NCBI GenBank assembly: GCA_036397635.1
Contig: DASWIP010000012.1
Coordinates: 1 to 64,000, forward strand
Length of the DNA: 64,000 bases
Source: DASWIP01 sp036397635
Lineage (GTDB): Bacteria > Actinomycetota > AC-67
Direction of reading: 5' to 3'
A program made the translations under genes and the position numbers. Position 1 is the first letter of the stretch, and each line of letters begins with the position of its first letter. The notes below the pieces were generated by a model. That model was not told the DNA's origin, did no database searches, and saw only the letters and a list, made by a program, of their open reading frames with translations. Shown one piece after another: positions 26,296 through 35,792 of this stretch.

Positions 26296-26697
26296 TCAGT
26301 CGCGTACCGGTTGGAGGCCGTAGCGTTCCATGCCCGCGACGAAAGTCATGATCTTGGTCACCCCGAGCGCGCGCATGAGCGTGATGCTCGTGGCATCCAC
26401 GTACGACAAGGGATCCTTGACGCCCGTGCCGAGGATCCCGAACGCCTCCGCTTGCATCGCCTGCGTGACCGGAAGGATCTTGAGCTGGTGTGATGAGCTG
26501 ATCACGCCGAGCAGCCAGCGCGCAGCCATCGCGCCAACGCGAGGAGCCAAGAAGTCCCAGAGCCGGCCAAACACCAGGTGCGTGCTGACCCACAGCTCGT
26601 TCCCGACCCCGAACGCGAGCAGCTCCACCGCCTCATCGTGGTAGGGATCTCGCTCGTTGACCAACGCGATCAGGTACGAGGAGTCGATGAAAATCAC
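26296..26697 (-). CDS. PIN-domain (VapC-like) protein with two acidic residues replaced
   Basis: The 133-residue protein aligns by eye with VapC-type PIN ribonucleases: FIDSSYLIAL carries the first Asp (Asp5) and SYVDATSITLMR the third (Asp101). The Glu expected in the second helix is Arg45 (LVFGRLWDF), and the last Asp of the usual TFD motif is Val120 (TFVAGM). With two of four metal ligands gone, RNase activity is doubtful. It may serve only as the partner or co-repressor of the upstream gene. The GTG start overlaps the stop of that gene (GTGA), the classic antitoxin-toxin arrangement. Confidence 0.8.
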   Translation of the reverse strand: MIFIDSSYLIALVNERDPYHDEAVELLAFGVGNELWVSTHLVFGRLWDFLAPRVGAMAARWLLGVISSSHQLKILPVTQAMQAEAFGILGTGVKDPLSYVDATSITLMRALGVTKIMTFVAGMERYGLQPVRD

Positions 26698-27005
26698 GGA
26701 AGCGATGGGTAGAACGAGGCGAGATCGACCGGATCAGTGGGCTCGAACGCGACCGAGCCGCAGACCGCATCGATGGGATCTTCATGGGATGGAAGCGGCT
26801 CGGGGAGGTGCGAGCGCAACACCCACCGGATCAACGCCGACTTGGTGAGGTTCTCACGCTGCGCCCACCGGGCTAACGCGAAATCGAGATCCGTGTCGAT
26901 CATCACGTGGATCCGCCGCGCGCGCCGTGGCCGGCGTTCGCGTCCTATCTGACGCATGATCTTGAACAGTGGTGAGTCCGGCGAGATGCCATCGCGCACA
27001 ACCAT
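26694..27005 (-). CDS. Ribbon-helix-helix antitoxin-like protein (VapB-like)
   Basis: The 103-residue protein starts at the ATG at 27005, set by GGGGAGGG just upstream; longer frame extension would read through the GT/AC hairpin and is rejected. Residues 31-70 (RRIHVMIDTDLDFALARW onward to IRWVLRSHL) look like a ribbon-helix-helix DNA-binding domain. The acidic, Pro-rich C-terminal third would bind the PIN protein encoded next. Such pairs autoregulate their own promoter. It stands between guaA and pcrA. Confidence 0.75.
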   Translation of the reverse strand: MVVRDGISPDSPLFKIMRQIGRERRPRRARRIHVMIDTDLDFALARWAQRENLTKSALIRWVLRSHLPEPLPSHEDPIDAVCGSVAFEPTDPVDLASFYPSLP

Positions 27006-27039
27006 TCGTTCCCTCCCCGAGGAAGTGTTCGTGTCGGGA

Positions 27040-27079
27040 AGTGTGTGCGTGTGCGGCTCGAGCGGCACACGCACACACT
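27040..27079. repeat. GT/AC inverted repeat, copy 2
   Basis: AGTGTGTGCGTGTGC (27040-27054) is the perfect reverse complement of 27065-27079: a 15-bp stem with a 10-base loop. It lies about 115 bases downstream of the guaA stop and 35 bases upstream of the antitoxin-like start, on the transcript of both. The core arms are shared with 4972 and 35755. It may terminate guaA transcription. Confidence 0.75.
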
Positions 27080-27193
27080 CTTGGAACGAGGATGAGGCCC
27101 AGGAGGACGCAGTTCAAGTCCCAGCGACCGGATCGCGGCGAACTGCTCGATCATGCGTGCGTGCGCGCGAACAAACGCGACGGGTTCGGCCGG

Positions 27194-28738
<1,545 letters not shown>

Positions 28739-28774
28739 GGGCGAAGGATACCAGGGGCCGTCCGCCCCTCGGCC

Positions 28775-30607
28775 TCACGCGCCGCTCGCCTGGCCCCCAT
28801 CACCGAAGGATCTGGGCATGAGCGACCGTCCCGGCTCGGCTGCGGCGCCCTGCGGCGCAGCGGGAAGGGCCACCGAGAAAGTGCTCCCCTCGGCGGGCGC
28901 GCTGTCGAGGGTGATGGTTCCCCCCATCGCGTCCACGAGTTTCTTGACGATGAACAGCCCGAGCCCGGCGCCGCCCGTTTCCATCCGCATCGGATCCTCG
29001 AGCCGCGTGAACTTCTCGAAGATGGTGCCGTGCTCCTTCTCGGGGATACCACGCCCCTCGTCGCGGACCCGGATGAGGATGCTCGGACCTTCCCGCTCGA
29101 TCGAGACGTGGACGGGACTGCCCTCCTCGGAGAACTTGACGGCGTTCGAGACTAGGTGTGCGATGATCTGCTCGATCCGCAGCGGGTCTCCCATCGCGAC
29201 CGTTCCGTCCGACGCGTCGAGATGGAATTCGCGAAGCGGGTTCGACGAATCGAAGGGCCGGATGGCCTTGCGCGCGACGTTCGCCATGTCAACCGCCTGG
29301 CGACCAACCTCGGGGAGACGCCGCTCGCTCGAATCCCCGATGCGCGACGCGAGCAAGAGGTCCTCGACCAGCCTGGCCATGTGGTCGCTGCGGTCGACGA
29401 TCGACTGAAGCGCCTCACGCCGCCGCTCCAGCGGGATCTCGTCCATCCGCCGCAGCAGCAGCGTCGCGTACCCTTTTATGGGCGTCAGTGGCGTCCGCAG
29501 CTCGTGTGACACGGTGGAAACGAAATCGTCCTTCAGCCGCTCGACCTCCCGCTGACGCGTGATATCGGCCGCGACGAGCACGTCGAAGGACAAGCGCCCC
29601 CGATCGTCGAAGCCCGGCCCGTGCTGCACTCGCAACCATCGAGCCGTGCCATCCGGGGCGATGACCTGCAGCTCGAGGGGATCGGTCGTCGCCGAGACGT
29701 CCAGGGACACCGCGCGCCCGTAGACGTCCTGGCCGCGGAGCAGGAACGGCAGCGCCTTGCCCTTGGCTTCCAGCGCGCTGATCCCCGTGATCCGCTCCAT
29801 CGACGGGCTCCACAACAGCACCGTGCCATCCCCGGATGCGAGCACGATCCCCTCGCTGGAATGCTCGAGGATGCGGCTCAGCTTGGTGGTCTCCTCCTCC
29901 ATCAGGCGCGAGAACTCTTTCTGCTTGACCCAACCCCGGAACGACAGGTGCAAAGCGATCGCCGGCGCAAGCACCGCGGGGAGTAGCAACGGCCTGGTCA
30001 GCCACAAAGTCACGGCCACCATGCCGACCGCGGCGTTTCCCAGGCCCATCGCGATCGAGATCGGCGCCTCGCGCCCGAAGACGCGCGCCATCCGCTGATC
30101 GGTAGTGGCGGCGATGATCGCGGAGATGGTCAGCAAGTTGCTGAGCGTGAAGACCACCATGCCGGCGGCGATAGATACCAAGCCGGCCGTCGTCGAGAAG
30201 TCATTCTCTCCGACCGCGTGGTACAGCGCGATCGCGGGCACCACCCCGAGCGCGTACTGCCCGAGGTTGAACGCGAACTTGACCAGCGGTCGTCGCTGGA
30301 TCAGCAGCGCGAGGGCGAGACCCCCGACGGACACCAGGGCCGCGTATGCGGGCGGCAGCAAGACGATGTCGGCGACGACGGCGAGCTCGAACAGCGTGAG
30401 CAGCTCACCGGATTCGCCGTGGGTCACTCGGATCGCGACGAGCTCGGCGACTGTGGTGATACCGAGCAGGATCAGCGCCGTGCGAAGAACGTCTGCGTCA
30501 GCGGTTGGCGGGAAGACCAGGGAGACGGCAGCCAACGCAACGGCCCCCCCAACGGTGATCACACCGATCAGGAGGGGCGTGCGGTCGTTCCATCTCCCCC
30601 GGCCCAT
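28775..30607 (-). CDS. Membrane PAS-containing sensor histidine kinase
   Basis: The 610-residue kinase has six to eight N-terminal transmembrane helices (residues 12-230) of a MASE-like integral sensor type, then a short coiled region and a PAS domain (about 245-360, EGIVLASGDGTVLLWSPSME). The HisKA box is VSHELRTPLTPIKGY with phosphoacceptor His368. The ATPase domain has HLVSNAVKFS (N box), DEGRGIP (G1), FEKFTR (F) and GAGLGLFIVKKL (G2). It starts six bases after the subtilase stop and is the third gene of response regulator, subtilase, kinase. The input could be a membrane or redox signal, or the protease's activity. No N-terminal family name is certain. Confidence 0.92.
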   Translation of the reverse strand: MGRGRWNDRTPLLIGVITVGGAVALAAVSLVFPPTADADVLRTALILLGITTVAELVAIRVTHGESGELLTLFELAVVADIVLLPPAYAALVSVGGLALALLIQRRPLVKFAFNLGQYALGVVPAIALYHAVGENDFSTTAGLVSIAAGMVVFTLSNLLTISAIIAATTDQRMARVFGREAPISIAMGLGNAAVGMVAVTLWLTRPLLLPAVLAPAIALHLSFRGWVKQKEFSRLMEEETTKLSRILEHSSEGIVLASGDGTVLLWSPSMERITGISALEAKGKALPFLLRGQDVYGRAVSLDVSATTDPLELQVIAPDGTARWLRVQHGPGFDDRGRLSFDVLVAADITRQREVERLKDDFVSTVSHELRTPLTPIKGYATLLLRRMDEIPLERRREALQSIVDRSDHMARLVEDLLLASRIGDSSERRLPEVGRQAVDMANVARKAIRPFDSSNPLREFHLDASDGTVAMGDPLRIEQIIAHLVSNAVKFSEEGSPVHVSIEREGPSILIRVRDEGRGIPEKEHGTIFEKFTRLEDPMRMETGGAGLGLFIVKKLVDAMGGTITLDSAPAEGSTFSVALPAAPQGAAAEPGRSLMPRSFGDGGQASGA

Positions 30608-30613
30608 CGCTCA

Positions 30614-32518
30614 TCAACCCCAGCCGGCGTCGGCCCATTGCCGGCCCAGCCACTGGCGAGCCGACCACTGACGAGCCGACCACTGACGAGCCGTCCATTC
30701 GTCCGCGCTCCACTGACGAGCCGACCACTGACGAGCCGACCACTGACGAGCCGACCACTGACGAGCCGACCATTGACGAGCCGACCACTGACGAGCCGAC
30801 CACTGGCGAGCCGACCACTGACGCGCGGTCCACTCATCGTCGCTCCACTGACGAGCCGACCACTGGCGAGCGGCCCACTCGTCGTCGCTCCACTGGCGAG
30901 CCGACCACTGACGCGCCGTCCATTGGCGGGCAGCCCACTGACGCGCGGTCCACTGGCGTGCCGCCCAGCGCTCGTCGCTCCACTGGCGAGCCGACCATTG
31001 GCGAGCAGCCCACTGACGAGCCGCCCACTGGCGCGCGGCCCACTGGCGCGCGGCCCACTGGCGCGCGCCCCAGACATCTTCGGTCCACTGGCGAGCGGCC
31101 CACTGACGCGCAGCCCACTGGCGGGCGTTCCATTCGTCGGCGTCCCAGCGACGCGCGTCCCAGCCCTGGCCGTTGCCCTGGCCGTTACCCTGACCGTTCC
31201 CAGGGCCGCGTCCCGGGAACATGTCGTCGTCACCCAGGTCGGGAGCATCGGGAAGCTCGGGCAGATCTCCATCGAACCCAGCGGCCGCGGCGGCCTCGAC
31301 GACGCCGGCGCCCATCGAGGCAGCGTCACCGTCCGCGATCCCGGTCGCCGTCGCCATCAGCAGGGCCTTGACCTCGTCGGGGTTCAGCTCCGGTCTGGCC
31401 GACAGCAGCAGGGCCGCCGCGCCGGCCGTGACGGCCGCCGACATCGAGGTACCCGATCCCTTGAAGTATGCGTCCTCGACGCGCGCCGACGCGTTCTCGG
31501 CGTCCACGGTCGAGCCGGGAGCGCGCAGCGAGACCAAGTGCTCGCCCGGTGCCGCGAGGTCGGGCTTCGGGTCGCCCCAACGGGTGGGGCCACGACCCGA
31601 GAACTCCGAAACCAGGTCGTCGTCCACCTCGGGCGTGCCCATGTCGTCGACCGAGCCGGCGGTCAGCAGCATCGGGTCCTCGCCCGGCGAAGTGATGGTC
31701 ACTTCGTCGGGTCCGTCGTTGCCCGCAGGCACGACCACGACGACCCCATGCGACCACACCGTGCGCAATGCCCAGGACAGCGGATCCAGGTCCGGCGGTA
31801 GCGGCGACTGCGAATCGATCGCGAGAAGCATCACGCGGACGTCGTAGAGCTCCGCGGCCATGTCGACGAGCTGCACCCCTGCGAGCACCTGCCCCAAGCT
31901 GGTCGAGCCGTCTGCGCCGGCCACCTTGATCGAGACAAGCTCGGCGCCGGGAGCGACGCCGACGTATCGCCCGTCGGACGCGGCGCCCGTACCCGCGATC
32001 AGACCGGCTTGGAAGGTCCCGTGCCCATAAGTATCCGTCGCGTCGTCTTCACGCGTCACGTTCGCCGAGGCCACCACGCGCCCGGCGAGGTCGGGAACGT
32101 CGGCGACTCCGGTGTCGACCAGCGCGACCCTGACGCCTTCACCTGTGATCCCGCCGGCCCACAGGGCCGTCGCGCCGACCTCATGCGGGTACGCGGTGAC
32201 AAGCGAGCCGCCGTAGGACTCGGACAGCAGCCCCATCGGACGGTCGGGGACGACGTAAGCGATGCGCGAGAGCTGCTCGAGACGGTTTTCGGGAACGCGC
32301 GCATCCACACCGCCGACGATCGGCAGCGAGCGCTCGACCGATCCGCCGACGCGCTCTGTCATCTCGGCGGCCGAACCGGCGTCGGCCCCGATGACGATCA
32401 CGTCGACGAGGCGCCCGACGGCCTCAACCGCGGGAGCTGTCGTCAGCGCGAGCAGGAAGGCGACGACAACCGCAGTAACCGTCCTGGCCTTGCCGTCTCG
32501 ATGCAGTGTCATGTTCAC
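30614..32518 (-). CDS. Secreted subtilisin-like serine protease with Trp-pentapeptide repeat tail
   Basis: The 634-residue S8 peptidase has a signal peptide (about 10-34), an I9-like propeptide (36-95) and a complete catalytic set: Asp135 (VALVDTGV), His166 (YGHGTFQAG), Asn267 (VVPAGNDG) and Ser358 (GSGTSMSAAV). After the domain come an acidic stretch, GNGQ repeats (440-452) and about 36 tandem pentads W-x-A-R-Q from residue 453 to the end, broken six times by acidic units such as WSDDE. The tail is very basic and aromatic, so wall, glycan or nucleic acid binding is plausible. The GTG start overlaps the response regulator stop (GTGA) and GGGGG precedes it; an ATG six bases on is the alternative. 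Confidence 0.93.
   Translation of the reverse strand: MNMTLHRDGKARTVTAVVVAFLLALTTAPAVEAVGRLVDVIVIGADAGSAAEMTERVGGSVERSLPIVGGVDARVPENRLEQLSRIAYVVPDRPMGLLSESYGGSLVTAYPHEVGATALWAGGITGEGVRVALVDTGVADVPDLAGRVVASANVTREDDATDTYGHGTFQAGLIAGTGAASDGRYVGVAPGAELVSIKVAGADGSTSLGQVLAGVQLVDMAAELYDVRVMLLAIDSQSPLPPDLDPLSWALRTVWSHGVVVVVPAGNDGPDEVTITSPGEDPMLLTAGSVDDMGTPEVDDDLVSEFSGRGPTRWGDPKPDLAAPGEHLVSLRAPGSTVDAENASARVEDAYFKGSGTSMSAAVTAGAAALLLSARPELNPDEVKALLMATATGIADGDAASMGAGVVEAAAAAGFDGDLPELPDAPDLGDDDMFPGRGPGNGQGNGQGNGQGWDARRWDADEWNARQWAARQWAARQWTEDVWGARQWAARQWAARQWAARQWAARQWSARQWSDERWAARQWTARQWAARQWTARQWSARQWSDDEWAARQWSARQWSDDEWTARQWSARQWSARQWSARQWSARQWSARQWSARQWSARQWSADEWTARQWSARQWSARQWLGRQWADAGWG
30617..31162 (-). 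repeat. 15-bp tandem repeat array coding Trp pentapeptides
   Basis: About 36 in-frame copies of a 15-base unit, most often CAGTGGTCGGCTCGT on the coding strand, encode the protease tail (x-A-R-Q-W register). Units near 30665-30840 are almost identical, while those toward 31160 have diverged (WAARQ, WTARQ, WDADE). This gradient suggests recent expansion by slippage or recombination at the 3' end of the gene. Confidence 0.9.
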
Positions 32519-32895
32519 GCCGGAACCCCCGCAAGCAGGTTGCCAACCACGGCCAGCAGATCCTCGGTATCGAATGGCTTGTTCATGTAGTAGTCGCAGC
32601 CTCCGCTCCAGCCCTTCCACGTCGACGACGGATCGTCAAGCGCAGTCAGCATGAGAACTGGGATGTAGCGCGTCCGCTCGTCGTTCCGCATCGTCTTCAG
32701 GACCTCGAAGCCGTCCATGCGTGGCATCATCACGTCCAGGATCACCAGCTCGGGCGTCATCCGTTCGAGCGCAGCGATCAGGGCCCTGCCGTCGGACAGG
32801 CTCAGCACCTCGTACCCTTCCAATTCGAGGGTGTCGTGGATCAGGGTTCGGGTCGGGGCGTTGTCGTCGACTACGAAGATACGGGGCCTGGACAC
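32515..32895 (-). CDS. Single-domain response regulator (CheY-like)
   Basis: The 126-residue receiver has no output domain. The acidic pocket is Asp10/Asp11, the phosphoacceptor Asp54 (LVILDVMMPRMDGFEV), the switch Thr84 (LMLTALDD) and Lys106 (MNKPF). The GTG start has AAGGGAG eight bases upstream. It is the first gene of an operon with a secreted protease and a histidine kinase, and very probably the kinase's partner. Without a DNA-binding domain it must act by protein contact or as a phosphate sink. Confidence 0.93.
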   Translation of the reverse strand: MSRPRIFVVDDNAPTRTLIHDTLELEGYEVLSLSDGRALIAALERMTPELVILDVMMPRMDGFEVLKTMRNDERTRYIPVLMLTALDDPSSTWKGWSGGCDYYMNKPFDTEDLLAVVGNLLAGVPA

Positions 32896-33043
32896 TGGTT
32901 CTCCCTTCGATCCTCACGAAGTAGCGCGGTGCAACGCCGGCCTCAGCGCTCCCAGTGGATATCGACGGAGACGGGACGAACCTGGATGGAAAGTGGTGCT
33001 ATTTGTGCAACCCGGAAGGACTAGAAGCTCCGATCCGCGCAGG

Positions 33044-33952
33044 TCAAGTCGTCCGGAGCAGTTCCAGATCGTCACGATCGAAACGATCGAAATCGTCGGG
33101 AGGGCCGCCGCTGAGGAGCGAGGCGACCGATATGTCCTCGACCGCCCAATACATCACGGAGTCTCGGTACCGCGAATGGTGCGGGTTCTGAGGATCCTCG
33201 TGGTCGGAACGGCTCTGGTAGCCGATGTTCAACAACGCGAGCAGGTGTCCCGCCTCGTGGACCACCACCGCCCGCTCGATGGCGCCGGGTTGGACCAACG
33301 TGCTCGCGGCGCTGCGGATCCGGTCGATGAAGATCGCCGCGGCGGAAGCCCGGTACGCAACCCCAAGCGCCCCCTCCTCGTCGGCGAGCTCGCCGTTGAG
33401 GTAGAGCAGATACATCGTCGCGGTCGCCCCCGATGACCGATGGTCGCGGTGCTCACGCTCGAGGGCCTCGATGTCCTCGAACGAGTAGCGCGAGCGCGTG
33501 GGGGAGATCTCGTCGCTGCGCACCACGCTGACGCCGTCCGGTTTGCGCGCTTCGCGCCTCAAGACCTGGGCGAGGTGGTCGAGCGCGGCGGGGCTGGGCG
33601 CGCGCCCGGCAACGTAGTCGACCTCGACGATCAGCCGGGTCGCCGGGGAAGCCTTCAGGTACGCCCGAGCCATCGCGCCGACCCCGCCCGCATCCACATA
33701 GGCGGGCGCGTTGGGTCCCGAGGGCACGACGGTCGTCGTGGGCGTCGAGGGACCATCCCCGGGGCGGGACGCACGGGCGCCGGGCGAGCTGCTCGAACCG
33801 GGACCTCCGGGTGCGGTGGCGGGAACCTCGTCACCTGGGAGCAAGCTCTCGTCGCCGGTGTTGCCGGGCGGCGCGGCCGGCGAGCACGACACGAAGACGA
33901 ACGCAGCGGCGATCGCCGCGAGGAGGATCGATCGGGCCGGGGGGTTTCTCAC
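33044..33952 (-). CDS. Lipoprotein zinc metalloprotease (HExxH)
   Basis: The 302-residue protein has a lipoprotein signal (residues 1-23, lipobox FVSC with Cys23) and a Pro/Ser/Thr-rich linker to about 85. The catalytic region contains VVVHEAGHLLALLNIG (His232, Glu233, His236), and a possible Met-turn follows at SVMYWAVED (Met267). His251 or His258/259 may be the third ligand. It looks like a membrane-anchored metzincin-type peptidase with no family I can name. Its GTG start overlaps the guaB3 stop (GTGA). The frame is open far upstream, but only because it runs through guaB3. Confidence 0.78.
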   Translation of the reverse strand: MRNPPARSILLAAIAAAFVFVSCSPAAPPGNTGDESLLPGDEVPATAPGGPGSSSSPGARASRPGDGPSTPTTTVVPSGPNAPAYVDAGGVGAMARAYLKASPATRLIVEVDYVAGRAPSPAALDHLAQVLRREARKPDGVSVVRSDEISPTRSRYSFEDIEALEREHRDHRSSGATATMYLLYLNGELADEEGALGVAYRASAAAIFIDRIRSAASTLVQPGAIERAVVVHEAGHLLALLNIGYQSRSDHEDPQNPHHSRYRDSVMYWAVEDISVASLLSGGPPDDFDRFDRDDLELLRTT

Positions 33953-35109
33953 CCCATGCCGACGCCCTGCGCGCGCTGGTAGCTCTTGCCCTCGGACAGG
34001 AACGAGGGCGAGACAGTCACCTCGACGCGCTGGAACTCGCGCAGGGTCTGATAGCCGCAGGTCGCCATTGACTCCCGCAGGGCACCGAACAGGTTCATGG
34101 TGCCGTCTGTGCGATCGGTCGGACCGAGCAGGATCTCTTTGAGCGTCCCGACCACCTGGGTCTTGACCCGAGTGCCCCGCGGCAGATCCGGGTGAGGGGT
34201 CGCCATCCCCCAGTGGTAGCCGCGACCGGGCGCCTCGAACGCGCGCGTGAGCGGAGAGCCGATCATCACGGCATCGGCACCGCAGGCGATCGCCTTGGCC
34301 ACATCGCCACCGGTGCGCATCCCCCCGTCGGCGATGACGTGCACGTAGCGGCCGGTCTCCTGCAGATGGCGCATACGCGCTCCGGCCGCATCCGCGATCG
34401 CGGTCGCCTGCGGCACCCCGATGCCGAGCACGCCGCGGCTGGTGCACGCCGCGCCGGGACCGACGCCGACGAGCACGCCGACCGCGCCGGTGCGCATCAG
34501 GTGCAGGGCGGTCTCGTACGAGGCGCAGCCGCCGACGATCACGGGGATTTCGTAAGTGGCGATGAACTCTTTCAGGTTCAGGGGTTGGGTCAGGGTCGAG
34601 ACGTGCTCGGCCGAGACGACGGTACCCTGGATCACCAGGATGTCCAGCTCGGCCTCCAGCGCGACCTTGTGGAAGGTCGGGACCCGCTGGGGGGTCAGCG
34701 AGGCGGCGGCGGTGACACCCGCCTCCTTGATCTGACGGATGCGCTCGCCGATCAGCTCTTCCTTGATCGGCGCGGCGTAGAACTCCTGCATCCGCTTAGT
34801 CGCCTCGCCGTCCGTCAACGTGGCGATCTCCTCGTAGAGCGGCTCGGGGTCCTCGTAGCGACCCCACAAGCCCTCGAGGTTCAACACCGCCAGCCCGCCG
34901 AGCTTGCCTATCTCGATCGCCGACCTGGGGGAAACGACCGCGTCCATCGCCGACGCGAGGAGCGGGATCTCGAACCGAAACGCGTCGATCTCCCACGAGA
35001 TGTCGACATCATCGCGATCGCGCGTCCGGCGGGAGGGCACGATGGATATCTCATCGAACCCGTACGCCCGACGACCTGCTTTGCCGATCCCGATCTCTAC
35101 TTCCGCCAT
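33949..35109 (-). CDS. guaB3: GuaB3-type IMP dehydrogenase-related protein
   Basis: The 386-residue TIM-barrel protein lacks the CBS pair of classical GuaB. It has the catalytic-loop segment GPGAACTSRGVLGIG with Cys222 and the phosphate-binding IADGGMRTGGDVAKAIACGA. Actinobacterial GuaB3 paralogues have been discussed as IMP dehydrogenase-like or GMP reductase-like enzymes, and the activity here cannot be fixed from sequence. The ATG has AGGAGG upstream. The gene begins just after the groES terminator, so it must have its own promoter, which I could not define. It is coupled to the metalloprotease gene. Confidence 0.92.
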   Translation of the reverse strand: MAEVEIGIGKAGRRAYGFDEISIVPSRRTRDRDDVDISWEIDAFRFEIPLLASAMDAVVSPRSAIEIGKLGGLAVLNLEGLWGRYEDPEPLYEEIATLTDGEATKRMQEFYAAPIKEELIGERIRQIKEAGVTAAASLTPQRVPTFHKVALEAELDILVIQGTVVSAEHVSTLTQPLNLKEFIATYEIPVIVGGCASYETALHLMRTGAVGVLVGVGPGAACTSRGVLGIGVPQATAIADAAGARMRHLQETGRYVHVIADGGMRTGGDVAKAIACGADAVMIGSPLTRAFEAPGRGYHWGMATPHPDLPRGTRVKTQVVGTLKEILLGPTDRTDGTMNLFGALRESMATCGYQTLREFQRVEVTVSPSFLSEGKSYQRAQGVGMG

Positions 35110-35182
35110 CCCCGTCCTCCTGGGCCGTCCCTTTCATCAAGGGTAGCCGACGGGTCCGACCGATGCCGCCGGCGTTGTGTGG

Positions 35183-35214
35183 AAAAGCATCAGGGGCGGC
35201 GCCCGCCGCCCCTG
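35183..35214 (-). terminator. Rho-independent terminator of groES
   Basis: CAGGGGCGGC (35191-35200), loop GCCC and GCCGCCCCTG (35205-35214) form a perfect 10-bp GC-rich stem 19 bases after the groES stop. It is followed on the transcript by ATGCTTTTCC with a short U run. Confidence 0.85.
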
Positions 35215-35233
35215 GAAGCCTTACCGTGCCGCG

Positions 35234-35533
35234 CTACTTGATGATCGCGAGCACGTCCCGCGCGGTCAGGATCAGGTAGTCCTCGCCACCGACCTTGACC
35301 TCGGTGCCGCCGTACTTGGAGTAGATGACGCGGTCACCCTTCTTGACGTCCGTGGGGACGCGCGTGCCGTCCTCGAACCGGCCCGGCCCGACGGCCACGA
35401 CCTCGCCCTCCTGGGGCTTCTCCTTCGCCGTGTCGGGGATGATGATTCCGCTGGGGGTCTTCTGCGTCTCTTCCTCCAGCGGCTTGACGACGATACGGTC
35501 CTCGAGCGGCTCGAGGCTGAACCCCTTCGCCAT
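35234..35533 (-). CDS. groES: Co-chaperonin GroES
   Basis: GroES is the 10-kDa lid of the GroEL folding chamber. The 99-residue product has PLEDRIVVKPLEEE at the start, the mobile loop ETQKTPSGIIIPDTAKEKPQ and the closing YLILTARDVLAI. Upstream are a sigma-70-type promoter and a perfect CIRCE operator, so HrcA controls it by heat shock. groEL does not follow; a terminator and guaB3 do. groEL must therefore lie elsewhere. The gap to tsaD upstream is 352 bases. Confidence 0.98.
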   Translation of the reverse strand: MAKGFSLEPLEDRIVVKPLEEETQKTPSGIIIPDTAKEKPQEGEVVAVGPGRFEDGTRVPTDVKKGDRVIYSKYGGTEVKVGGEDYLILTARDVLAIIK

Positions 35534-35591
35534 CTGCCAATCCCTCCCTGAAGTTGGTAGGCAGCAGGCTCTTGGCCTGCATGATCTCTGG

Positions 35592-35618
35592 TTAGCACTC
35601 GGACGACCCGAGTGCTAA
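35592..35618. promoter_or_regulatory. CIRCE operator (HrcA binding site)
   Basis: TTAGCACTC, nine bases, GAGTGCTAA matches the CIRCE consensus at every arm position. It lies immediately downstream of the -10 box of groES, overlapping the expected transcription start, the normal position for HrcA repression. Confidence 0.97.
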
Positions 35619-35623
35619 GCGGC

Positions 35624-35653
35624 AATATAGGCCGGCCCTCGCCGGGTCGTCAA
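35624..35653 (-). promoter_or_regulatory. groES promoter
   Basis: On the minus strand TTGACG (35653-35648), an 18-base spacer and TATATT (35629-35624) form a near-consensus housekeeping promoter directly ahead of CIRCE. Confidence 0.85.
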
Positions 35654-35754
35654 GCCGAGGTGCCCCGGGTGCAGCCGCAGCCAACCGCGCGTGGAGGTGC
35701 CTGCGATCGTCGCGTTCCGCACGATCCGCCCGCCCTTGGGACAGCTGTCCAGAG

Positions 35755-35792
35755 TCGTGTGCGTGTGCAACCGGAGGTGCACACGCACACGA
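35755..35792. repeat. GT/AC inverted repeat, copy 3
   Basis: TCGTGTGCGTGTGCA (35755-35769) is the perfect reverse complement of 35778-35792: a 15-bp stem with an 8-base loop. It lies about 95 bases downstream of the tsaD stop and upstream of the groES promoter, a good position to end the tsa operon. Its core is shared with copies at 4972 and 27040. Confidence 0.75.

Noticed and set aside
27080..27193. tRNA or small RNA downstream of guaA
   Set aside because: No cloverleaf or T-loop sequence could be found; only the GT/AC hairpin is structured.
30617..31162. Regular short repeats resembling a CRISPR or minisatellite array
   Set aside because: The unit is 15 bases with no spacers and stays in the reading frame of the protease, encoding W-x-A-R-Q pentads.
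30218..31801. Long plus-strand reading frame with many R-P-L-T/A-S repeats
   Set aside because: It is the antisense shadow of the protease repeat tail and of the kinase start; it has no family motif or ribosome binding site.
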